Source of the DNA: 40CM-4-68-19 sp036513415
Lineage (GTDB): Bacteria > Myxococcota > Myxococcia > Myxococcales > 40CM-4-68-19
DNA: 64,000 nucleotides
Direction: 5' to 3'
NCBI GenBank assembly: GCA_036513415.1
Contig: DATBZA010000171.1
Coordinates: 1 to 64,000, forward strand
The position numbers and the translations under genes are program-made. Each line of letters begins with the position of its first letter. Positions within the stretch are counted from its first letter, which is position 1. Positions 32,976 through 40,762 of the stretch are shown here, one piece after another. The notes below the pieces were generated by a model. It did no database searches and was not told the origin of the DNA. It saw only the letters and a program-made list of their open reading frames with translations.

Positions 32976-33581
32976 ATGCGCGACGCGTTGGAGAGGGTGC
33001 GTCCCGGGTCGCTCGAGGCCTTCTCGCATGCGAGCTATGTGCTCGTCAGGCCTCTGTTTTCCTGGAACCGCGTGTACCGGGTCCACGCATCCGACGGGCG
33101 GTTGGTGGCCTTCGTCGAACAGCCCTGGTTCCGGCTCCGGACCGAGCTCGTGATGTACGGGGACGAGGCGCAGCTCCAGCCCATCCTGGTGTTGAAGAAC
33201 CGCCGCATCGCCGCCTTGAACATGGAGCACGACCTCTTCGACGCGGGCAGCGGACAGCGCCTGGGCGTGATCCGGACGCGCGGCTGGCGCTCGATGTGGC
33301 GGAACACCTGGGACATCCTCGACGGCGATGAACGTCCGGCGGGCCAGATGCTGGAGGACGGTCACTGGTTCTGGCGGCGCATGGTCCGCTTCCTCCCCGG
33401 CCGCCACCACATCGAGCTGGGGAGCCGGGAGGTGGCGCGGATCGCGCAGCGGTTCCACTTTTTCCGGCGGGAATTCCAACTCGAGATCCTGCCGGTGGAC
33501 GATCCGATCGAGCCGCGGTTCGCCATCGCCTGCGCATTGATCGCCATGATGGCGGACCTGCGCCGCGAGAACCGGGTGTAG
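32976..33581 (+). CDS. LURP-one/scramblase-like (tubby-fold) protein
   Basis: 201 residues, no signal. The sequence carries short beta-strand pairs with a pattern seen in LURP-one-related and phospholipid scramblase proteins: YRVHASDGRLVAFVEQ, then ILVLKNRRIAALNMEHDLFD, GQRLGVIRTRG and a final hydrophobic helix (FAIACALIAMMAD). The fold assignment is by pattern only and the function is unknown. It is three bases upstream of the Nudix gene, which starts inside the same GGAGG-containing stretch, so the two are probably co-transcribed. Confidence 0.6.
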   Translation: MRDALERVRPGSLEAFSHASYVLVRPLFSWNRVYRVHASDGRLVAFVEQPWFRLRTELVMYGDEAQLQPILVLKNRRIAALNMEHDLFDAGSGQRLGVIRTRGWRSMWRNTWDILDGDERPAGQMLEDGHWFWRRMVRFLPGRHHIELGSREVARIAQRFHFFRREFQLEILPVDDPIEPRFAIACALIAMMADLRRENRV

Positions 33582-33584
33582 GAG

Positions 33585-34226
33585 GTGGGCGTGGAGGTCA
33601 AGGGATTCGAGGTGACGGGCGACCAGCGCGTCGGCGAGGGCGGGCACCTTCGCCTGCGCCGCATGCGGATGCGGCTCCTGCTCTCCGACGGTTCGCGCAC
33701 CAGCGAAGGAAGCTGGGACTACGTGGAGCGGCCCATGGGCCTGGACGCGGTCGTCGTGGCCCTCTTCCGCCGCCGCCCGGGCGCGCTGGAAGTGCTGCTG
33801 CGTCACGGCGTGCGCGTTCCAGTCCAGTTCGGCAGGCCGGAGAAGCCATCGGCCCTGCTCTTTCCGGAGTTGGTGGCGGGCATCCTCGAGCCCGGCGACG
33901 ACGTGTTCCAGAGGGCCGCGGACGAGGCGATGGAGGAGGCGGGCCTCCGCGTTCCGCCGGCCTCCGTCGAGATGCTCGGCCCCGCGGCCTTTCCCACTCC
34001 AGGAATGTGCGCCGAGGTGTTTCAGTTCGTCTGCTGCGAAGTGGCTCCGGACGCGTTGGCGCATCCGCCCGGCGGCGACGGCTCGCCGTTCGAGGAAGGC
34101 GCCCGGCTGGAGTGGGTCTCCCTGGACGAAGCGCTGGCGCGCTGCGCGCGTGGCGAGATCCGGGACATGAAGACCGAAATCGGCCTGCGTCGGCTGCGCG
34201 AGCTCAAGGCGCCTTCAGGCGCGTGA
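33585..34226 (+). CDS. Nudix hydrolase
   Basis: 213 residues from GTG 33585 (GTG 33591 is possible). The Nudix box is recognisable but variant: GILEPGDDVFQRAADEAMEEAG, where the first acidic position is Asp and the usual R-E is D-E; the core E-E-x-G is intact. Upstream is a long beta-rich region typical of ADP-ribose pyrophosphatase-like members (VVVALFRRRPGALEVLL). Likely hydrolyses a nucleoside diphosphate derivative. The final 23 bases overlap the 3' end of the OsmC gene on the other strand. Confidence 0.8.
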   Translation: MGVEVKGFEVTGDQRVGEGGHLRLRRMRMRLLLSDGSRTSEGSWDYVERPMGLDAVVVALFRRRPGALEVLLRHGVRVPVQFGRPEKPSALLFPELVAGILEPGDDVFQRAADEAMEEAGLRVPPASVEMLGPAAFPTPGMCAEVFQFVCCEVAPDALAHPPGGDGSPFEEGARLEWVSLDEALARCARGEIRDMKTEIGLRRLRELKAPSGA

Positions 34227-34626
34227 CCACCCTCACTTCGCTGTCGAACGTCCGGTGGACCGGACAGCGATCGGCGATCTCCAGCAGCCGGTTCTTCTGC
34301 GCTTCGTCGAGCGGCCCTTCGAGGACGATCTCGCGCTCCATCCGGTCGATCCGGCCTTCCTTCGTCTCGCAGTCGGCGCAGTCCTGCGCGTGGATCTTCT
34401 CGTGACGGATGGTCGTGATGACGCGCTGCAGCGGCCAGCCCTTCGCTTTCGCGTACATGCGCAGTGTCATCGAGGTGCAAGCGCCGAGGGCCGCGGCGAG
34501 CAGCTCGTACGGCGTGGGTCCTTGATCGGTCCCCCCGCCGGCGACCGGCTCGTCCGACCAGAGCTGGTGGCGGCCGACCCGGATGTCCTGCGAGAGACCC
34601 GATCCGCTAGTGACGGTGACGTCCAT
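34204..34626 (-). CDS. OsmC/Ohr family protein
   Basis: 140 residues from the ATG at 34626. The OsmC pattern is present: GGTDQGPTPYELLAAALGAC, cited near residues 31-50 with the first redox Cys, then MYAKAKGWPL and a second Cys in IADRCPVHRTF. An additional CADC lies between (HAQDCADCETKEG). The family detoxifies organic or acyl peroxides using two Cys. Divergent from the sigma factor gene with 40 bases between starts. Its 3' end overlaps the Nudix gene. Confidence 0.88.
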   Translation of the reverse strand: MDVTVTSGSGLSQDIRVGRHQLWSDEPVAGGGTDQGPTPYELLAAALGACTSMTLRMYAKAKGWPLQRVITTIRHEKIHAQDCADCETKEGRIDRMEREIVLEGPLDEAQKNRLLEIADRCPVHRTFDSEVRVVTRLKAP

Positions 34627-34666
34627 CCCGCTGACATAGCAATCCTTCCGGGCCGTTGAAACTGCC

Positions 34667-35266
34667 GTGCGCGCCGCGTCACTACCGGGCGAGGTGCTTG
34701 GCGCCCGCGACAGGGATTCCGATGAGGAGCTGCTGTCGCGGGCTCGTGCGGGCGATCCGGAGGCATTTCGAGTGATCTTCGATCGGGAAGCTCCAGGCGT
34801 GCGCAGGTTCCTGGGCGATCTGCTCCGCGACGACGCAGGGGCGGACGAAGGGACCCAGGAGACGTTCGTGCGCGCGCACCGGAGGCTCGGGACGCTCGAG
34901 CAGGCGGACAAGCTGCAGGGTTGGCTCTTCGGGATCGCCCGGATGGTCTTCCTCGAGCAGATCCGCAGGAAACGCCGCGAAGGCCCAATGCCGGAACCGG
35001 CCGAGGACTTCTCGCGGACCGATTGTGGGCCCAGCCCTGAGGCGGTGCTGCTGTCCTCGGAGTCGGACCGCATGCTGGACGGAGCGCTCGCGGACCTCGA
35101 CGACGAGCGAAGGTCCGCGTTGCTCATGCGCATCGATCACGGCCTGGGGTATGGCGAGATCGCCGCGGCGATGGGCTGGAGCCTGCAAAAGGTGAAGAAC
35201 GAGATCCATCGCGCGCGCCTGCAGCTTCGCGCGCGTCTCGCCGGGTACCTCGAGGAGGGCGCCTGA
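34667..35266 (+). CDS. ECF-type RNA polymerase sigma factor
   Basis: 199 residues from GTG 34667; the true start could be slightly downstream. Sigma region 2 is visible at ~20-90 (DEELLSRARAGDPEAFRVIF; TQETFVRAHRRLG; LQGWLFGIARMVFLEQIRRK). Region 4 is at ~135-190 (LDDERRSALLMRIDHGLGYGEIAAAMGWSLQKVKN, cited by position). Its TGA shares a base with the ATG of a zinc-finger anti-sigma gene. The pair plus a DUF4097 protein form an operon, the standard ECF arrangement. Confidence 0.9.
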   Translation: MRAASLPGEVLGARDRDSDEELLSRARAGDPEAFRVIFDREAPGVRRFLGDLLRDDAGADEGTQETFVRAHRRLGTLEQADKLQGWLFGIARMVFLEQIRRKRREGPMPEPAEDFSRTDCGPSPEAVLLSSESDRMLDGALADLDDERRSALLMRIDHGLGYGEIAAAMGWSLQKVKNEIHRARLQLRARLAGYLEEGA

Positions 35267-35904
35267 TGACGCACCCGACCCAGGAAGAGCTGGAAGCGGT
35301 CGCGCTCGGCGAGCCCGGGGATCCGCGGGCCACCGAGATCGAGGCGCACGTCGCCGGATGCACGGATTGTTGCCGCGAGCTGGCCTGGTTGCGCACGGAG
35401 AGGACGCTCCTGGGGCGCCGACCGCTGCTCGAGACGACGCACCTCTGGCCCGGGGTCGCTGCGCGGCTCGAGCACCCGCGCCGGCGCACCCACTGGGCAT
35501 GGCGCATCGCCGTTGCATCCGGGGTCGGCGCGGCGGCCGCTGCGGTCCTGTTCGCGGTGCTACCCCCCGGGCCCCTGCCGGTTGCGCAGCCGCAGCAGAG
35601 CGCGCGGCGCCCGCGTTCGGCGATCGACCCGAAGACCCTCGCCGCCCTGGATCGCGCGGAAGCCGACTATCGCAACGCGGCCAAGGTGCTGGAAGGCGAG
35701 TATGACCGGCTGCGGCCGCAGCTCGATCCCGAGCTGGCGCGGCGCTGGGACGAGACTCTGACCCGCGCTCGCGCGCAGCTCGGCGAGTCGCGCGCGGTGG
35801 CGGCCGACGACGTGAACGTGCGCATGCGCGTGCTGGACGGGTACGCCGGCTACCTGCGCTCCCTGCGCGACCTGTTGCAGGAGTCCGAGGAGGCAAATCC
35901 GTGA
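35266..35904 (+). CDS. Anti-sigma factor with putative zinc finger (zf-HC2)
   Basis: 212 residues. The N-terminal cytoplasmic part has the zinc-binding anti-sigma motif H-x3-C-x2-C in EIEAHVAGCTDCCREL. One membrane helix (WRIAVASGVGAAAAAVLFAVL) is followed by a Pro/Gln-rich linker. A periplasmic helical part (DRAEADYRNAAKVLEGEYDRL and LARRWDETLTRARAQLG) is predicted coiled coil and may be the sensor. It would hold the preceding sigma factor at the membrane. Ends GTGA, overlapping the next gene by four bases. Confidence 0.85.
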   Translation: MTHPTQEELEAVALGEPGDPRATEIEAHVAGCTDCCRELAWLRTERTLLGRRPLLETTHLWPGVAARLEHPRRRTHWAWRIAVASGVGAAAAAVLFAVLPPGPLPVAQPQQSARRPRSAIDPKTLAALDRAEADYRNAAKVLEGEYDRLRPQLDPELARRWDETLTRARAQLGESRAVAADDVNVRMRVLDGYAGYLRSLRDLLQESEEANP

Positions 35905-37064
35905 TTCGCGCAGCGGTGGTCGTGGCGACCCTGTGGCTGGTGTCCGGGGCCGGCGAGGCGAAGCCCGGGTCCGCTGCCCCGGAGGGAACGTCCTCGCGGC
36001 AAACAGGGTGGCGGCACGACTTCGAGTTCGAGCTGCCCGACATCGTCATTCCTGAGCTGGAGCTGCCCGACTTCGAGATCGACCTTCCGGCACTGCTGGC
36101 GCGGGCCTCCTCGCGCAACCAGGACGCCGAGGACGATGAAGAGGATCAGGACGCCCGGGGCGACGACGACATGGAGTTGCGCGACGATCAGGGAAGCCGG
36201 GTGAAGATCTACAAGCTGAATCCGCAGCGGCCGGTCCGGCCGCCGCGCATGCATCTCGGCGAAGACGACCACGAGTCCGACGAGCGGGAGGCCACCGCGC
36301 AGGCGAGGGGTCGCGGCAGCGCGATCCTTCCCGTCAAAGGACCCGTCACCTTCCAGGTGCGCGCCCAGGCCGGAGACATCGAGGTGGTTGCGACCGACAA
36401 GCGGCAGGTCTCCGTCACGCTGAGCGAGGCGACCGCGGAGGACATCGCGCTGTTCGCGTTCGGGGACCGCGTCGAACCGTCGTTCAGGGGGCGGCGCACG
36501 CTGCGCCGGGGAAAGCTGCGCGTGGAGCTTCCGCGGGGCAGCCGCCTGGACCTCGCCTCGATGTCCGGCGACGTGACCGCGGAGCGCATCGGCGACGTCC
36601 GGATCCGCACGATGTCCGGCGACGTGAAGCTCTCGGGCGTGGCCAAGACGGACGTCCAGACCATCTCCGGCGACACGCGGATCGAGGATGCGTCCGGTCC
36701 GGTGCGCCTCCACACCGTCTCCGGACACGGCACGGTCACGACATCGGGAGCGGCGCCGCAGGTCGAGTTCCACTCCGCTTCCGGCGGTCTGGACTGGTCC
36801 GGAGCCTGCGGGAAGGATTGCCATCTGTGCGCGGAGACCGTGTCGGGCGACGTCCGGCTGACCTTGGACCCGAAGAGCTCGTTCGAGCTGAGCTACACCT
36901 CGCACAGCGGGGAGCTGCGCGACGAGCTCAATCTGATGGTCAAGCGCGCCCCCAAGCGCAAACACGGAATGACCAGCGGGTGGCTGGAGGCGACCTTCGG
37001 CAAGGGAGAAGGCGTGATCGAGGCGGACGCCTTCTCCGGCACGCTGGTGGTGAAGCGGAAGTAG
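35901..37064 (+). CDS. Exported DUF4097 beta-helix-like protein
   Basis: 387 residues from GTG with a signal peptide (MIRAAVVVATLWLVSGAGEA). Residues ~40-65 hold a repetitive acidic/hydrophobic run (LPDIVIPELELPDFEIDLP), then an acidic stretch (EDDEEDQDARGDDD). From ~150 the DUF4097 repeat takes over, with recurring SGD turns (MSGDVTAERIGDVRI, MSGDVKLSG, ISGDTRIED, VSGDVRL). Two Cys form CGKDCHLC. DUF4097 proteins commonly sit with ECF sigma/anti-sigma pairs and are envelope-associated, of unknown function. Confidence 0.82.
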   Translation: MIRAAVVVATLWLVSGAGEAKPGSAAPEGTSSRQTGWRHDFEFELPDIVIPELELPDFEIDLPALLARASSRNQDAEDDEEDQDARGDDDMELRDDQGSRVKIYKLNPQRPVRPPRMHLGEDDHESDEREATAQARGRGSAILPVKGPVTFQVRAQAGDIEVVATDKRQVSVTLSEATAEDIALFAFGDRVEPSFRGRRTLRRGKLRVELPRGSRLDLASMSGDVTAERIGDVRIRTMSGDVKLSGVAKTDVQTISGDTRIEDASGPVRLHTVSGHGTVTTSGAAPQVEFHSASGGLDWSGACGKDCHLCAETVSGDVRLTLDPKSSFELSYTSHSGELRDELNLMVKRAPKRKHGMTSGWLEATFGKGEGVIEADAFSGTLVVKRK

Positions 37065-37186
37065 CGCATATCGGATGGCCTGCGGGCGGCCCGGCGGGCG
37101 CCGTCCCGGCGGGCCGTTCCCTTGCCTGCGGATGCATCGGGTCCCCACCTTGCCGGAGGCAACTGGCGCATCCACCGGGGGTTGTC

Positions 37187-37573
37187 GTGCTCAACAAGCT
37201 CTTAGTCGCTCCGTTCGCGGCCCTGCTCCTGGCAGGCGCGGCCAATGCCGGTCCGCTGCAGACGCTCACTCTTCCCGAGCGGCCGCGGACCAAGGACCAG
37301 CTCGCGGCCGAAGTGGTCGAAGTCCAGACGCGCCGGAGTCCGATGGCCATCATCGCCCAGGACGCCCTGTACGGCGGCATCGCAGGACTCGCGATCGGCG
37401 CCGGCGTGGCGCTCTTGAGCAGCGATCACGACTGGGGTCGCGACCTGGCCATCGGCGCCGGTGCCGGCCTGCTCATCGGCGGCATCTACGGCGCCATCGA
37501 CGCGGCCGCCAACGCGGACCGCGCGCCCGTCGGCTTCGGTCGCTCGTACTCGCTGGCGTCGGCGAAGTTCTAG
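37187..37573 (+). CDS. Small exported glycine-rich protein of unknown function
   Basis: 128 residues from GTG 37187, preceded by an ACCGGGGG stretch. A signal peptide (MLNKLLVAPFAALLLAGAANA) is followed by a soluble segment, then two glycine-rich hydrophobic helices (ALYGGIAGLAIGAGVALL and LAIGAGAGLLIGGIYGAI) that look like glycine-zipper membrane segments. The stop codon TAG (37571-37573) is also the first three bases of structured element copy 2. The family is not recognised; possibly an outer-membrane or pore-associated small protein. Intergenic 37065-37186 holds nothing else I can name. Confidence 0.7.
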   Translation: MLNKLLVAPFAALLLAGAANAGPLQTLTLPERPRTKDQLAAEVVEVQTRRSPMAIIAQDALYGGIAGLAIGAGVALLSSDHDWGRDLAIGAGAGLLIGGIYGAIDAAANADRAPVGFGRSYSLASAKF

Positions 37574-37649
37574 CCGCTGCCGCCGAAGGCGGCTTTGCGG
37601 CTACGCTTGAGCGCGATCACTCGCCAGGCTGGTCAGGAGACGCGTTCTA
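37571..37649 (+). repeat. Structured ~79-nt dispersed element, copy 2
   Basis: The 5' half is identical to copy 1: TAGCCGC, GCCGCC-GAA-GGCGGC, GCGGCTA, giving an outer 7-bp and an inner 6-bp stem. The tail TGAGCGCGATCACTCG matches copy 3 exactly over 16 bases, followed by aligned GGT and GAGACGCG blocks. The first three bases are the stop codon of the preceding gene. The PP2C gene starts 54 bases after the end. It could act as a transcript 3' end or processing site between two same-strand genes. Confidence 0.8.
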
Positions 37650-37702
37650 CCTCTGCCGGGCTCGCGATTGACGCGACCCGACACCTCCTGTAGAGCCGCA
37701 TC

Positions 37703-38482
37703 GTGCGCATCAGCCACGCCGCGCGGACCGACGTCGGGATGAAGCGGGACAACAACGAGGACAACTATCTCGTCTACCCGGAGCAGAACCTCTTCGCGGT
37801 GTTCGACGGCATGGGCGGGCACGCCGCCGGCGAGGTGGCGAGCGGCATCGCGGTCCGCGAGATGAAGGAGTTCTTCGAGCTGACCGGAAAGGACCCAGAG
37901 GCGACCTGGCCCTTCAAGGACGATCGGTCCCGCAGCTACGACGAGAACCGGCTGGTCACGGCGATCAAGCTCTGCAACGCGCGGATCATGGAAACCAGCG
38001 AGCAGGACACGTCCAAGAAGAACATGGGGACCACCTGCGTATCGCTGCACTTCGTCGACCGCGGCGGCGAGCCCAGGGCATACGTGGCGCACACGGGCGA
38101 CAGCCGCGTCTATCTCTTCCGCGAGGGCAAGCTCAAGCGCATCACCATCGATCACTCCCTGGTCGAGGAGTATCTGCGGTTGGGGAAGATCACCGATGAG
38201 GAAGCGAAGAACTTTCCGCAGAAGAACATCATTCTGCGCGCGCTCGGGCAGCAGCGGCAGGTGGACGTCGAGATCAATCCCCACCAGCCGCGCCAGGGCG
38301 ACCTCTTCATGCTCTGCTCCGACGGACTTTCGGGGATGGTCGAGGATCGGATCCTGGAATCGATCCTGCAGAAGCAGGCGGCGAACCTGGAAGCGTGCGC
38401 GAAGAAGCTGCTCGATACCGCCAACGCGAACGGCGGCGTGGACAACTCCACCGTCATCCTCGCGCGCTACGACGGACCGTAG
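37703..38482 (+). CDS. PP2C-type Ser/Thr protein phosphatase
   Basis: 259 residues from GTG. PPM/PP2C motifs are in order: RTDVGMKRDNNEDNYLV, LFAVFDGMGGHAAGEVAS, a central GTTCVSLHFV and AHTGDSRVYLFREGKL, then FMLCSDGLSGMVED and DNSTVILARYD. All metal-binding Asp positions (the first two motifs and the last two) are present. Cytoplasmic, with no membrane segment. Such enzymes usually oppose Hanks-type kinases, abundant in myxobacteria; none is in the window. Confidence 0.92.
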   Translation: MRISHAARTDVGMKRDNNEDNYLVYPEQNLFAVFDGMGGHAAGEVASGIAVREMKEFFELTGKDPEATWPFKDDRSRSYDENRLVTAIKLCNARIMETSEQDTSKKNMGTTCVSLHFVDRGGEPRAYVAHTGDSRVYLFREGKLKRITIDHSLVEEYLRLGKITDEEAKNFPQKNIILRALGQQRQVDVEINPHQPRQGDLFMLCSDGLSGMVEDRILESILQKQAANLEACAKKLLDTANANGGVDNSTVILARYDGP

Positions 38483-38622
38483 TGGCCCATTCCCACAACG
38501 CCTTCGTCATCTTCTCCTGACGTGCAGACAGGCGTGCGCTCCATCGTGCATGGGCCGGGCGGACGGCTGCCTGTCCAGTGCGGGTGGCACGTGGCACCAC
38601 GGATCCTCAACTTGAATAGAGG

Positions 38623-38865
38623 ATGTGGCGTGCGCACGTACTGGACGATCCGGGGGTCGAGGCGGCCATCGCCGAAGCGCGGCGTAGATGGGGTCCCACT
38701 GGCGCCGTCTCCCTGGCCGACCAGTTTCCCCAGTCGCGGCTGCTGGTGGGGGAGCTGCGCGGCGGGCGTTTCTGGATTCATGGCCGCGGGTCTACCTGGA
38801 AAGCCGCCTTTGCCGACGCGGACGCGCGCGCGATCCGCGCGTCCCGACGCAAGGCCGCGCGTTGA
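38623..38865 (+). CDS. Small hypothetical protein
   Basis: 80 residues (MWRAHVLDDPGVEAAIAEA...). Codon third positions are mostly G or C, as in neighbouring genes, and the N-terminal two-thirds looks like a small folded domain (GAVSLADQFPQSRLLVGELRG, cited near 28-48; RFWIHGRGSTWKAAFADAD). No strong ribosome site; AGAGG lies directly against the ATG. Overlapping frames are open too, so this is a probable rather than certain gene. Without it, 38483-38936 would be an empty 450-base gap. Confidence 0.5.
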   Translation: MWRAHVLDDPGVEAAIAEARRRWGPTGAVSLADQFPQSRLLVGELRGGRFWIHGRGSTWKAAFADADARAIRASRRKAAR

Positions 38866-38936
38866 CCGGCCGGCGGCACTGAACGGTTTCGATCTCGGCA
38901 CCGGACCGTCACCGAAGCCGTTTACGGTGGCGGGCC

Positions 38937-39623
38937 ATGCCGAGGATCCTCATCGTCGAGGATGAACAGGACATCGTGGATCTGCTCCGCTTCAACCTGC
39001 GCCAGGCAGGCCACGATCCGGAGGTGGCGACCACCGGCGAGGAAGCTCTCTCGCAAATCGCGCGCGCGCGTCCCGATCTGGTGCTGCTCGACCTGATGCT
39101 GCCCGACTTGCCGGGGACCGAAATCTGTCGTCGGATCAAGGGAGATGCCCGGACACGGCATGTCCCGGTGATCATGGTGACGGCCCGGGGCGAGGAGGTG
39201 GACCGCCTGGTCGGGTTCGAGCTCGGAGCGGATGACTTCGTCACCAAGCCCTTCAGCGTGCGCGAGCTGCTGCTGCGCGTGCGCGCCGTGCTGCGCCGGG
39301 GCGCGCCGGGCGAACCGGAGGCGATCCGGGAGCGTCTGGGGCCCGTCCGGATCGACGAGGTGGCGCACCGGGCCTACGTAGCCGGGCGCGAGATCGAGCT
39401 CACGGCCCTGGAGTTCAAGCTCCTGGCGACGCTGATGGCGCGGGCAGGACGGCTGCAGACCCGGGAGACGCTCCTGCGCGACGTCTGGCAGCTGAACGGC
39501 GAGCCGCAGACGCGCACGGTAGATACGCACGTCAAGCGCCTGCGGGAGAAGCTGGGCGAAGGACGCGATCTGATCGAGACGGTGCGCGGCGCAGGCTACC
39601 GCATGACGGACCCCGAGGACTGA
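38937..39623 (+). CDS. phoB: OmpR/PhoB-family response regulator
   Basis: 228 residues. The receiver domain has the acidic pair in LIVEDEQDIVDLL, phospho-acceptor Asp in LVLLDLMLPDLPGTE, and Lys in DFVTKPFSVREL. The C-terminal winged helix is typical (LTALEFKLLATLMARAGR; RTVDTHVKRLREKLG; VRGAGYRM). The next gene is a PAS-histidine kinase (TGAGTG junction), then pstS and phoU, which supports PhoB. It would activate phosphate-starvation promoters through Pho boxes. Confidence 0.88.
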   Translation: MPRILIVEDEQDIVDLLRFNLRQAGHDPEVATTGEEALSQIARARPDLVLLDLMLPDLPGTEICRRIKGDARTRHVPVIMVTARGEEVDRLVGFELGADDFVTKPFSVRELLLRVRAVLRRGAPGEPEAIRERLGPVRIDEVAHRAYVAGREIELTALEFKLLATLMARAGRLQTRETLLRDVWQLNGEPQTRTVDTHVKRLREKLGEGRDLIETVRGAGYRMTDPED

Positions 39624-40679
39624 GTGCCACTGTTCTGGCGAAAGCCGGCGCAAGCCGGCACGCCGGCGTTGCCCCCGCCGGACCAGGCCTTCCTGCTGCG
39701 GGAGATCGTCGACGGGATCCCCGACCCGGCGGCGATCCTCGACGGGAGGGGACAGATCGCCGCTGCCAACGCCGCACTCGGCACCCTCTTCAGCCGCAAG
39801 CAGTGCGAAGGCCGCACGCTGCTCGAGCTCTCCCGCAGCGCCGAGCTGGCGGACGCGGCCGCGCGCGCGCTTGGCGGCCCGGTGCGCGCGCAGATCCGCC
39901 TGCCTTCATCGGACACGGTCGTGCAGGCATCCATCTCGCCCGTCTCGGGCGGCAACTCGATCCTGGTGCTGCGCGACCTGACCGAGGAGAAGCGCATGGA
40001 GAGCGTCCGCCGCGACTTCATCTCCAACGCGAGCCATGAGCTGCGCACGCCCGTGGCCGCGATCTCCGGCGCTGTAGAAACCCTCCTGGGCGGCGGCGTG
40101 AAGCTGGACGGCGACGCGCGAGGCTTCGTGGAGATGATCGCCCGGCATGCCGACCGCCTGGCGCGCTTGACGCGCGACCTCCTCGACCTCTCCAGGCTGG
40201 AAGCGGGGCAATACCGTCCCGAGACGGGTCCCATCGACGTGGGGCCGTTCTGCGAGGCCGCGCTGGACCTGGTGCGGGCCCGCGCGGCGGAGAAGCAGAT
40301 CGTCCTCGGGTATGACGGGCCTGCCTCCCTGCGCATGGTCGCGGACCGGCGCGCGCTGGAGCAGGTCCTCGTCAACCTCCTCGACAACGCGGTCAAGTTC
40401 ACTCCGCAGGGCGGGCACGTCACCGTCCTCGCTGACGGCGCCGGCGAGTTCGCGGTCCTCTCCGTGATCGATTCCGGGCCCGGAATCGAGCCCCGGCACC
40501 GCGAGCGGATCTTCGAGAGGTTCTACCGCGCGGACGGCGGGCGTTCCCGCGAGGCGGGCGGCACGGGCCTGGGCCTGGCCATCGTCAAGCACCTGGTGCA
40601 GGCCCAGGGCGGGCAGGTTGGCGTCGAGAGCGGGCGTGGGGGCAGCCGCTTCTGGGTCCGCCTTCCGGTCGCGACATGA
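39624..40679 (+). CDS. phoR: PhoR-like PAS-domain histidine kinase
   Basis: 351 residues from GTG directly after the phoB stop. A PAS domain (~25-120; DGIPDPAAILDGRGQIAAAN, SILVLRDLTEEKRMESV) leads into a HisKA domain with the phospho-His in FISNASHELRTPVAAISG. The HATPase motifs follow: VNLLDNAVKFTPQGG (N box), DSGPGIEPRHRERIFERFY (cited by region) and GGTGLGLAIVKHLV. I see no membrane segment, unlike E. coli PhoR, so it may read phosphate status through cytoplasmic partners such as PhoU. Position between phoB and pstS supports the name. Confidence 0.85.
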   Translation: MPLFWRKPAQAGTPALPPPDQAFLLREIVDGIPDPAAILDGRGQIAAANAALGTLFSRKQCEGRTLLELSRSAELADAAARALGGPVRAQIRLPSSDTVVQASISPVSGGNSILVLRDLTEEKRMESVRRDFISNASHELRTPVAAISGAVETLLGGGVKLDGDARGFVEMIARHADRLARLTRDLLDLSRLEAGQYRPETGPIDVGPFCEAALDLVRARAAEKQIVLGYDGPASLRMVADRRALEQVLVNLLDNAVKFTPQGGHVTVLADGAGEFAVLSVIDSGPGIEPRHRERIFERFYRADGGRSREAGGTGLGLAIVKHLVQAQGGQVGVESGRGGSRFWVRLPVAT

Positions 40680-40681
40680 AG

Positions 40682-40699
40682 AGGTCGCCGTCCTGTCAC
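40682..40699 (+). promoter_or_regulatory. Candidate Pho box upstream of pstS
   Basis: Two 7-base half-sites separated by four bases: AGGTCGC and CTGTCAC. The second matches the E. coli Pho-box half-site CTGTCAT at six of seven positions; the GTC cores are 11 bases apart, as expected. It lies 64 bases before the pstS ATG, in the short gap after phoR. The first half-site is weak, so this is a candidate only. Confidence 0.4.
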
Positions 40700-40762
40700 T
40701 TGCCCGCCATCTGCGGTTGATACATGCGCCACCGGTCGAATGAGCATTCACAAGGAGCGACG

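Noticed and set aside
37571..37649. Structured element as an integron attC site
   Set aside because: Size and position after a stop codon fit loosely, but the conserved attC core sequences (RYYYAAC / GTTRRRY) are missing and no integrase is in the window.
38900..38936. Pho box before phoB
   Set aside because: GTCACC and GTTTAC are present but spaced 12 bases apart with weak matches, so not convincing.
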